From positions 1 to 27,752 of the forward strand of contig BTUU01000033.1 of the NCBI GenBank assembly GCA_045863555.1: a stretch of 27,752 nt of DNA, read 5' to 3'. Position numbers and translations under genes: made by a program. This DNA is from JACRLV01 sp045863555 (GTDB lineage: Bacteria > Planctomycetota > Phycisphaerae > UBA1845 > Fen-1342). Positions 8,309 to 14,457 of this stretch are shown one piece after another. Position 1 is the first letter of the stretch. Every line of letters begins with the position of its first letter. Under the pieces are notes generated by a model. The model did not search any database and was not told the origin of the DNA. It saw only the letters and a program-made list of their open reading frames with translations.

Positions 8309-9457
8309 TTACGCGACGGAACCCGGCGTCGAGTGCGAAAACCGCTCCCAATTCGCGCAGCAGCCCGGCGACGGGTTCGGGCATTCCTCCGCCGACGCCG
8401 CGTCGAACCAGCCGCGGGTGCGGTTGCAGAAGCTGCACACGCTCAGCATCACCGGGACCTCGACCAGCACGCCCACGACCGTCGCCAGCGCCGCGCCGGA
8501 CTCCGGGCCGTAGAGCGCGATCGCCGTCGCCACCGCCAGCTCGAAGAAGTTGCTCGCCCCGATCAGCGCTCCCGGCGCGGCGACGCTGTGCGGCACGCGG
8601 AAGAGCTTCATCAGGCCGTAGACCAGCGACGAATTGAAATAGACCTGGAGCAGGATCGGGATCGCGATCAGGATCACGTGGAAAAAGCGGCTCGTGATGT
8701 TGTCGGCCTGAAACGCGAAGATCAGCACCAGCGTCGCCAGCAGGGCCAGCACGGCGATCGGGTGAAAACGCGGCAGAAACGCATTCTCGAACCACGCAAC
8801 GCCGCGGCGGCGGATCAGCACGTGCCGCGTGATCGCCCCGGCCGCCAGCGGAATCACGATGAAGCAGATGACCGCGTAGACGAGCACCATGAACGGCACG
8901 GTCAGCGCCGACGCCCCGCTGACAAGGAACGTGACGATCGGCGCGAAGAGCACGAGCATCAGCAGGTCGTTCACCGAGACCTGGACCAGCGTGTACGCCG
9001 CGTCGCCGCGGGTCAGGTAGCTCCAGACGAAGACCATCGCCGTGCACGGCGCGGCCGCGAGAATGATCACGCCGGCGATGTACTGGTCGGCGAGTTCGGC
9101 GCCGATCCACGGGGCGAACAGGAGCTTGAAGAAGACGTAGCCGAGCAGGGCCATGCTGAACGGCTTGACCAGCCAGTTGACGAAGCAGGTGATGAGCAGA
9201 CCCCGGGGCCGCCGGCCGACGCCGAGGACCGACGCGAAGTCGACCTTGAGCATCATCGGATAGATCATCAGCCAGATAAGGATCGCGATGGGCACGTTGA
9301 TCTGGCTTCCGCCGCCGAACTCAATCTTCCGGAGGGCGTCCGTGACGCCGGGGAGCAGCTTGCCGAGCGCGATCCCCACAAGCATGCACAGCCCGACCCA
9401 GAGCGTCAGGTAGCGCTCGAAGACGTTCAACCGCCGCACATCGCTCGCATCCGTCAT
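8309..9457 (-). CDS. acr3: ACR3-family arsenite efflux transporter
   Basis: Inner-membrane exporter of As(III), driven by the proton gradient. The 382 residues contain about ten hydrophobic segments. Hallmarks are VFERYLTLWVGLCMLVGIAL at the N-terminus, the substrate-binding Cys138 in AAPCTAMVFVWSYLT, and Glu306 in GASNFFELAVATAIAL, matching the conserved Cys and Glu needed for As(III) transport in the family. The last ~25 residues (after RTRGWF) form a hydrophilic tail with EECPNPSPGCC that I do not expect in typical ACR3 proteins. It is the last gene of the ars unit; its ATG follows the CcdA/ArsG-like stop by 12 bases. Together with ArsR it gives the inorganic arsenite arm of the operon. 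Confidence 0.95.
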   Translation of the reverse strand: MTDASDVRRLNVFERYLTLWVGLCMLVGIALGKLLPGVTDALRKIEFGGGSQINVPIAILIWLMIYPMMLKVDFASVLGVGRRPRGLLITCFVNWLVKPFSMALLGYVFFKLLFAPWIGAELADQYIAGVIILAAAPCTAMVFVWSYLTRGDAAYTLVQVSVNDLLMLVLFAPIVTFLVSGASALTVPFMVLVYAVICFIVIPLAAGAITRHVLIRRRGVAWFENAFLPRFHPIAVLALLATLVLIFAFQADNITSRFFHVILIAIPILLQVYFNSSLVYGLMKLFRVPHSVAAPGALIGASNFFELAVATAIALYGPESGAALATVVGVLVEVPVMLSVCSFCNRTRGWFDAASAEECPNPSPGCCANWERFSHSTPGSVA

Positions 9458-9469
9458 CGGCCGATCCCC

Positions 9470-10147
9470 TCACGCAAAAAGAAGATACGCCCCCACCAGC
9501 AGGATCAGCCCGCCGGCGATCCGTCGCAACACGTCGGCGCTGCGGTTCCACCCGCGCGAATCGGCCAGGCGCTGGACGAGCCCCATCGATGTACCGCCGA
9601 CAAGCACGAGGCCGCAGTGGCCCAGGCTGTAGGCAATCAGGAGCACGGCTCCGTATGCAGCCCCGCTGAGCGGCACCACCGCCAGCAGCGCCAGCAGCAC
9701 CGGCCCGGCGCACGGCAGCGACACGAGCCCGAAGAGCAGACCCAGCAGCAGCGCCCCGATGAACCCTTTCTGCTTCGGCTGGACGCCTGCGGGCGCGGGG
9801 ATGTGGAATTTCAGTACGCCCAGCAGGTGCAGCCCCATCAGCAGGCAGACGCCGGCCGCGAAGTACGTCCACCACGTCGCCTTCAGCACCGAACTGGCGG
9901 CCCAGGTCGCGAAGAAGAGGATCGCGAACATGATCGTCAGTCCGATGCTGAACGTCAACGAGAGCAGCAGCGACCGCCCGACGCCGCGCGACTCCTGGCC
10001 GGCGACGTAGCCGACCATGAGCGGCACCATCGCCAATACGCAGGGATTCGCGGCCGTCAGCAATCCGCCGAGCAGCGCGGCCAGGGGCGCGAGCCAGGGG
10101 TTTTCCTGCACGGTGAGCGCGAGGCTCTGCGTCAGGTCATCGAGCAT
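9470..10147 (-). CDS. CcdA/DsbD-like membrane protein (ArsG-like permease)
   Basis: A 225-residue protein with six predicted membrane helices. Two Cys motifs sit in helices 1 and 4 (AANPCVLAMVPLMVGYVAG and SLPCAGPVLLALLAVV), the arrangement of CcdA/DsbD transmembrane domains that pass electrons across the membrane. In ars clusters, relatives of this family have been named ArsG and assigned to export of aromatic aminoarsenicals; that is recalled knowledge and not something I can test. The neighbouring thioredoxin (ArsE-like) and ArsF-like genes make this reading attractive, but a plain reductant-transfer role for those two proteins fits equally well. ATG at 10147 lies inside the 3' end of the thioredoxin gene; a GTG at 10156 is an alternative. 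Translational coupling to the upstream gene is very likely. Confidence 0.82.
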   Translation of the reverse strand: MLDDLTQSLALTVQENPWLAPLAALLGGLLTAANPCVLAMVPLMVGYVAGQESRGVGRSLLLSLTFSIGLTIMFAILFFATWAASSVLKATWWTYFAAGVCLLMGLHLLGVLKFHIPAPAGVQPKQKGFIGALLLGLLFGLVSLPCAGPVLLALLAVVPLSGAAYGAVLLIAYSLGHCGLVLVGGTSMGLVQRLADSRGWNRSADVLRRIAGGLILLVGAYLLFA

Positions 10148-10589
10148 CCTTCGCACCCAGTTCTTTCAGCTTGGCGAGGATTTCGGCTTTTTCGAGGAAT
10201 CCCTCGTGCCGCCAGACTTCCTTGCCCGTAGTGTCGAAGAAGACCTGCGTCGGGATGACGCGCACGCCGAACGGCTCCGCGGCCCTCTCTTCCTTCCAGA
10301 CGTCGATGAACTCGATCACGGCCTTCCCCGCGAGTTCCGTCTTCAGCTCGGCGAGGATCGGGATCATCTCCTTGCACGCAGCGCACTTGTCGGAACCGAG
10401 ATCGACCATGCGCGGCAGTCCGGTGCCGGCGGCCGAGTCCGCTACCGACCCGCCGCTCGCGGACCGGTTGGACCGCACGTATGCCGCAACGCCGACAATC
10501 ACGACGACGGCCGCAATGATGATCACGTTCTTCAATCCGCTCGTGCTCGCGCGACCCGCCGAGATCTCACCCGCACCATCGGCGCTCAT
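10137..10589 (-). CDS. Membrane-anchored thioredoxin-like protein (ArsE-like)
   Basis: The 150-residue product has an N-terminal membrane anchor (about residues 19-38, LKNVIIIAAVVVIVGVAAYV) followed by a thioredoxin domain facing the periplasm. The active-site CxxC is Cys69-Ala-Ala-Cys72, the cis-proline loop is GVRVIPTQVFFD, and the length is typical for one thioredoxin fold. It would exchange electrons with the CcdA-like product of the next gene and with the CxxC of the ArsF-like domain before it. The start at 10589 has a strong GGAGGTG, and its ATG shares one base with the preceding stop (TGATG). In known arsEFG clusters the thioredoxin-family member is called ArsE; I use that as a likeness only. 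Confidence 0.87.
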   Translation of the reverse strand: MSADGAGEISAGRASTSGLKNVIIIAAVVVIVGVAAYVRSNRSASGGSVADSAAGTGLPRMVDLGSDKCAACKEMIPILAELKTELAGKAVIEFIDVWKEERAAEPFGVRVIPTQVFFDTTGKEVWRHEGFLEKAEILAKLKELGAKDAR

Positions 10590-11428
10590 CACCCACCTCC
10601 GAATTCGTAGAGCTCGCGACAGATGTATTCCGTGAACGCCAGTTCGCTGCCGACCAGATCCCACACCTCGGGAAGGAGTTTCCAGCGCACGCACCGGTCG
10701 TCCGCATATTCCGCCAGAATCAGCGACTGGGTCTGAAGTGAAAAGTCGCGTTCAAAGTGTTCGTTGCCGTCGACCTCGATGTTGACGGCCTGCCAGCACA
10801 TCCGGCCGTTTGCGAGCGCATCGGCGAAGTTGTCCTGGATGGTCTGACGCGCCAGCGCCTCGATCTGCAGGCAGGTCTGACACCGAAGCGTGCGGTGAAA
10901 GTAGTAGACGCGGATTCCATCGGAATATCGGGCCTCGGCCGCCGTGGACGTCGCGTCCTGCACCGTCGGCGCCTCTCCCGCACGAACCGGCGATTCGAGC
11001 AGCACGGCAGTCCGACGGCCTCGCTCCTGCCGGCCGCCGCCCTCGATGTCGACGATGCTGCGCTGGGCGACCCAGAGGAATCCGCCGATCAGCCCGGTGA
11101 CCGCCAGCAGCAGCGCCACGCCGACGAGATTGCGGCGAAGCGCCGATTTCGGGCGGCCATGCGCGTCCGCACCGGCATACCAGCGTGATACAAAGCTGCA
11201 GACCCAGCCCCAATGCAACGCGAGATGAACGACCACCAGCCCGCCCAGCCCCACCGCCAGCCAGAAATGAACATCTCCCCAATCGTGGCGCGTGAAGTCC
11301 CACAGCGCTCGCCGTTCGCCGCTTCCGGGCGGCAGCACGAAGCGGATCAGCAGACCCGTCGCGATCATCGCCAGCATGGCGATGAAGGTGACGGCGTCGA
11401 TGACGAAGTTCAGTGCGCTTCGGGTCAT
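10589..11428 (-). CDS. Fusion of DUF4405-type membrane domain with ArsF-like nitroreductase-subunit domain
   Basis: The 279-residue product has two parts. Residues 1-125 hold three or four membrane helices with His48, His54, His68 and His72 in FTRHDWGDVHFWLAVGLGGL and VVVHLALHWGW, the pattern of DUF4405/cytochrome b561-like proteins, where such His can bind heme. Residues about 170-275 read YYFHRTLRCQTCLQIEALAR (CxxC at 183/186), RMCWQAVNIEVDGNEHFERD and FTEYICRELYEF, resembling proteins annotated as nitrophenyl compound nitroreductase subunit ArsF. The join suggests that quinone- or heme-derived electrons feed the thiol domain, which may reduce nitroaromatic arsenicals. The ATG at 11428 is preferred over a TTG at 11449; no strong ribosome binding site is visible. 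The stop overlaps the thioredoxin start. Confidence 0.78.
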   Translation of the reverse strand: MTRSALNFVIDAVTFIAMLAMIATGLLIRFVLPPGSGERRALWDFTRHDWGDVHFWLAVGLGGLVVVHLALHWGWVCSFVSRWYAGADAHGRPKSALRRNLVGVALLLAVTGLIGGFLWVAQRSIVDIEGGGRQERGRRTAVLLESPVRAGEAPTVQDATSTAAEARYSDGIRVYYFHRTLRCQTCLQIEALARQTIQDNFADALANGRMCWQAVNIEVDGNEHFERDFSLQTQSLILAEYADDRCVRWKLLPEVWDLVGSELAFTEYICRELYEFGGG

Positions 11429-11464
11429 GATGCTTGCTCTCGGACCCAACGTCCGGCCGCTCTC

Positions 11465-11713
11465 TCACCGTGATGGCGCGGCGGCGCCGAGAAGTCGGGC
11501 GACTTCCGCTTCCGGCGGAACTTTGCCTGCAACGACTACTTTGCCGTCCACGACCAGCGCCGGCGTGAACATGACGCCGCGTTTCGCGAACTCTTTGATG
11601 TCCTTGACATGCTCCAACTCGTAGCGGAGCCCCAGTTTGTCGGCGGCAGCCCGGGCAGTCTGCTCGAGCAGATTGCACTTCGGGCAGCCGGTTCCGAGGA
11701 TTTCGATCTTCAT
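11465..11713 (-). CDS. Mini-thioredoxin (redox-active disulfide protein family)
   Basis: An 82-residue cytoplasmic protein matching the small thioredoxin-like family often annotated as thioredoxin family protein or redox-active disulfide protein 2. It begins MKIEILGTGCPKCNLLEQTA with the CxxC at residues 10 and 13, continues with a cis-proline loop GVMFTPALVVDGKVVVAGKV and ends in a short helix. These proteins are commonly encoded next to ArsP-type permeases and may donate electrons or carry arsenic. The frame is open far upstream, but the ATG at 11713 is fixed by the family N-terminus and by AAAGGGA upstream. It lies 23 bases after the ProC-like gene and 36 bases before the fusion gene. Confidence 0.9.
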   Translation of the reverse strand: MKIEILGTGCPKCNLLEQTARAAADKLGLRYELEHVKDIKEFAKRGVMFTPALVVDGKVVVAGKVPPEAEVARLLGAAAPSR

Positions 11714-11736
11714 GGCGATTCCCTTTCGTTGCGCCG

Positions 11737-12519
11737 TTATTGCGGACGGATCTTCTCCATCAGCCCCGTGAGTTTCGTGCGATACGCTTCCAGCAGCCCC
11801 GGCATAGCGTCCGCGAGCGGCTTCACGGGGATCAGATCCTGCACGGCGGCCGCATCCAACCCCGAGCGGCACAGCGTCTGCGCCGAGCCGATCACCATCG
11901 CCCGCAGCGCATCGCGCGCCTGCGCCGGCGACAGGCCGAACTGCACGCCGAGCGCCTCCAGCGCTACGAGCTGCGGCCAGAGGTACGTAGGCCCCATTCC
12001 GCTGAGGATCGCGTACGTTTCGAGCTGCGGTTCATCGACGACCGGGCATTCGCCGAGCGGCCGTAGCAGCGCCAGCAACGGCTCGCGTTCGACCGGGCGC
12101 AGGTCCGCTGCGAACGAGACCGGATTGAAGCCGGCGTTGACGATCGACGGCGCGTTGGGAATGACCCGCGCGATTCTCCGAAAGCCGCCGAGCATCTCAG
12201 AGGCGCGCGCGATCGTGATCTTTGGCGCGAGCGATACGACGAGCGCCCCTGCCCGAAGCGCACCGCGTACTGCGGGAACCGCATCGCCAAACGCGGGCGG
12301 GTGCAGCGCGAGGAAAACGACGTCCTGTTGCGCTGGCGCGGGATCGCCCGCCGAGGCGCATGCGATCTCCGGGTACCGAGCGTGGAGCCGCTTCAGCACG
12401 TCGGCGTCCGCGTCCGACACCACGACCTGCGCGGGCAGTTGGCCCGCCCGAGCCCAGCCGCCCAGCAGGATCGTGGCCACTCGTCCGCCGCCAATGAATC
12501 CGATTGACGGAGCCGTCAT
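11737..12519 (-). CDS. proC: Pyrroline-5-carboxylate reductase-like protein in ars operon
   Basis: The 260 residues match the P5C reductase family. An N-terminal Rossmann domain starts SIGFIGGGRVATILLGGWAR. The C-terminal dimerisation domain contains LSGMGPTYLWPQLVALEALG and SPAQARDALRAMVIGSAQTL. Canonical ProC reduces pyrroline-5-carboxylate to proline with NAD(P)H. Here the gene is locked into the ars unit: its ATG overlaps the permease stop by four bases (ATGA) and the mini-thioredoxin follows 23 bases later. Either it is a proline enzyme recruited by chance, or a paralogue using NAD(P)H for a metalloid-related reduction. The sequence departs from typical ProC in the GMGPTY stretch (usually GSGPAY), so substrate identity is uncertain. 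Confidence 0.85.
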   Translation of the reverse strand: MTAPSIGFIGGGRVATILLGGWARAGQLPAQVVVSDADADVLKRLHARYPEIACASAGDPAPAQQDVVFLALHPPAFGDAVPAVRGALRAGALVVSLAPKITIARASEMLGGFRRIARVIPNAPSIVNAGFNPVSFAADLRPVEREPLLALLRPLGECPVVDEPQLETYAILSGMGPTYLWPQLVALEALGVQFGLSPAQARDALRAMVIGSAQTLCRSGLDAAAVQDLIPVKPLADAMPGLLEAYRTKLTGLMEKIRPQ

Positions 12520-13868
12520 GGCAAGCCTCCAATCTGCGCGACGCTCGCCGCATCCGGCGGCAGCGTGGCGCCGTAGAGCATCCCGACGCCGGTCGCGACC
12601 ACGACGATGATCGCGCTGAACGCCAGCGTCTTCTTCACGCCCATCACCTTCGCAAGCACAAGCATGTTCGGCAGCGAGAGCGCCGGCCCCGCGAGGAGCA
12701 GCGCCAGCGCGGGCCCGCGGGCCATGCCGTGTTCCATGAGCGCCTGCACAATCGGCACTTCCGTGAGCGTCGCAAAGTAAAACAGCGCCCCGACCAGCGA
12801 GGCGATGAAGTTCGCGCTGAGGCTGTTGTCGCCGACCAGCGCCGCGATCTGCTTATCCGGCAGCAGCGCCGAGATGAACCCGACGACGAACACGCCGCCG
12901 AAGAGCAGGGGGATCAGCAGCTTTGAGAAATCCCAGGTGTTGTGCATCCACAGCTTGAACTCGTCGCGCTCGACCCAGCGCCACCCCATCCCCGCGACTG
13001 CCAGCCCGCACAGACCGGCCAGAATCCAACGGATGTGATACACATCCATGACCCAGCTCTTGGCTTCGACGATGGCCGCGATCTCGGATTTCGGGAGCGT
13101 CAGCCGCTCGCCCGCGCGGATCGCGCCCGTGCTCTCCTGTACCTGGACCATCACTTCGTCGTGCATTTCCTGAAGCACGACACCGCGAACGGCTGTGCCG
13201 TCGGTGCGCTCAATCACCGCGTCGCCCGGATTGAACCAGTCGCTGAAGACGAGAAAGCCGATCATCGCGGCCAAGAGCAGACCGCTCTGCCAGCCGCGGC
13301 GGCGGGCGGGCGGGGGATCGGGCATCTGCATCGCGGCGTCGAACTTGGTCCGCTCCTCTTTTCGGAAGAACCACGCCATGCCCAGACCGACGATGAACGC
13401 GAAACCGATGGCGCCGATCGCCCGCCAGAGGCCGATGTCGAGGCCGAGGACGCGGGCGGTGAGGAAGATCGCCAGGATGTTGATTGCGGGGCCGGAATAG
13501 AGGAACGCCGACGCCGGCCCGAGGCCCGCGCCGAGCTGGTAGATGCCCGCGAACATTGGCAACACGCTGCACGAACAGACCGCAAGGACCACGCCGGCGA
13601 CGGACGCGACCGTGTAGGCGACGAACTTGTTCGACTTTGGTCCGAGGTAGCGCATCACGGAATCCTGCGACAGAAACGTGATGATGCCGCCGGCGATGAA
13701 GAGTGCGGGAACCACGCAGGCAAGTGTGTGATTTCGCGCATACCACTGGAGGAGCTTGAACGCCTCGACAATCGCCCCGGAGACCTTCGGATCGGCCAGG
13801 GGCAGGAAATAGGCGACCAGGAACACGGTTACGAAGGCCGCGGCGATCTTCCATTCACGGGAAATCAT
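12516..13868 (-). CDS. arsP: ArsP-type permease (DUF318 family) with inserted beta domain
   Basis: A 450-residue membrane permease. The hallmark is VLAVCSCSVLPMFAGIYQLG (Cys98 and Cys100) followed by GAGLGPASAFLYSGPAINIL, the signature of the DUF318/UPF0718 family to which the organoarsenical exporter ArsP belongs. The second half repeats the fold (ALFYFATLTEVPIVQALMEH and LLLAGPALSLPNMLVLAKVM). Between the halves, residues about 212-272 form a soluble segment (DAVIERTDGTAVRGVVLQEM, GERLTLPKSEIAAIVEAK) that looks like a small beta-barrel insertion. ATG at 13868 has AAAGGGA upstream; an in-frame ATG at 13895 is possible. The gene follows arsR by about 140 bases containing an operator-like palindrome. 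Export of trivalent organoarsenicals is inferred from family and context. Confidence 0.88.
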   Translation of the reverse strand: MISREWKIAAAFVTVFLVAYFLPLADPKVSGAIVEAFKLLQWYARNHTLACVVPALFIAGGIITFLSQDSVMRYLGPKSNKFVAYTVASVAGVVLAVCSCSVLPMFAGIYQLGAGLGPASAFLYSGPAINILAIFLTARVLGLDIGLWRAIGAIGFAFIVGLGMAWFFRKEERTKFDAAMQMPDPPPARRRGWQSGLLLAAMIGFLVFSDWFNPGDAVIERTDGTAVRGVVLQEMHDEVMVQVQESTGAIRAGERLTLPKSEIAAIVEAKSWVMDVYHIRWILAGLCGLAVAGMGWRWVERDEFKLWMHNTWDFSKLLIPLLFGGVFVVGFISALLPDKQIAALVGDNSLSANFIASLVGALFYFATLTEVPIVQALMEHGMARGPALALLLAGPALSLPNMLVLAKVMGVKKTLAFSAIIVVVATGVGMLYGATLPPDAASVAQIGGLP

Positions 13869-13912
13869 GGCAGTGGGTCCCTTTCGGGGGAACCGCATGC
13901 AAGATACATGCC

Positions 13913-13931
13913 TATATGGCCATATTGCCAT
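13913..13931 (-). promoter_or_regulatory. Operator-like palindrome upstream of arsP (site 1)
   Basis: On the plus strand the site reads TATATGGCCATATTGCCAT. It contains ATGGC-N6-GCCAT as well as a perfect ATATGGCCATAT. It lies about 45 bases before the permease ATG and matches 15 of 19 bases with site 2 in front of arsR, in the same orientation. It is a candidate ArsR binding site that would give arsP and downstream genes their own control point. Confidence 0.6.
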
Positions 13932-14010
13932 GAGTGGCTGAAAAATCGAGGTTGCGCCGGTCCGATCCGTTCCATCGCTCACATCCGCCGCTTTGATCGC
14001 CGCATCGCCC

Positions 14011-14340
14011 TCAGCGCAGCACCGCCTGCTGGACCTTCAGGTTCTGCGTCAGAACCGTCTCGATGCAGTCCCAGAACCCCTGGAGGCAGCACACGCGCAG
14101 CTTGTAGAAGACCATGACACCGTCCCGTCGATCCTCCACCAAGCCCGCCTGTTTCAGGACGGCGAGGTGTTTCGAAACCGTCGACTGGTCCGCGCCGACG
14201 AGATCCGTGAGGTCGCAGACGCAGATTTCGCGTCCTTCGAGCGCCTCCAGGATGAGCAGGCGGCTTGGATGGGCCATCGCCTTGGCGATTTTCGCCCGGG
14301 CGTCGTAGCGGGCACGATTGAATCGGGGTCGGAGTTTCAT
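14011..14340 (-). CDS. arsR: ArsR-family arsenic-responsive repressor
   Basis: A 109-residue winged-helix repressor. The core reads KIAKAMAHPSRLLILEALEG, then REICVCDLTDLVGADQSTVS (recognition helix) and KHLAVLKQAGLVEDRRDGVM with YKL in the wing. The ICVCDL motif (Cys40, Cys42) is the alpha-3 As(III)-binding site of classical ArsR proteins. Cys84, Cys85 and Cys92 (RVCCLQGFWDCIE) in the last helix could supply the third thiol. As(III) binding should release DNA and induce the operon. The start at 14340 (MKLRPRFN) has no Shine-Dalgarno sequence, but a TATAAT lies 12 bases upstream, so the mRNA is probably nearly leaderless. It is the first gene of an eight-gene minus-strand unit. Confidence 0.96.
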   Translation of the reverse strand: MKLRPRFNRARYDARAKIAKAMAHPSRLLILEALEGREICVCDLTDLVGADQSTVSKHLAVLKQAGLVEDRRDGVMVFYKLRVCCLQGFWDCIETVLTQNLKVQQAVLR

Positions 14341-14343
14341 GGT

Positions 14344-14381
14344 TATATGGTCATTATACCATCTATTCGCGCCCGCGTCCA
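14344..14381 (-). promoter_or_regulatory. arsR promoter overlapped by operator-like palindrome (site 2)
   Basis: On the minus strand TGGACG (14381-14376) and TATAAT (14358-14353) are 17 bases apart, giving a start near 14346, only about five bases before the arsR ATG. The plus-strand sequence TATATGGTCATTATACCAT (14344-14362) covers the -10 region and carries ATGGT-N6-ACCAT, so a bound ArsR would block polymerase. It matches site 1 at 15 of 19 positions. Confidence 0.65.
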
Positions 14382-14457
14382 GAGGAGGCGCCCCGGCGCG
14401 GGTCTTCGGCCCGCCACCGACGGTTCCTTCCCCCCCGTCGTGGGGTACGATTTCAGC

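Noticed and set aside
7814..10231. An 805-codon plus-strand frame, rich in Arg, His and Asp
   Set aside because: It runs antisense through ACR3, the CcdA-like gene and the thioredoxin gene; its composition is that of a reverse-complement shadow.
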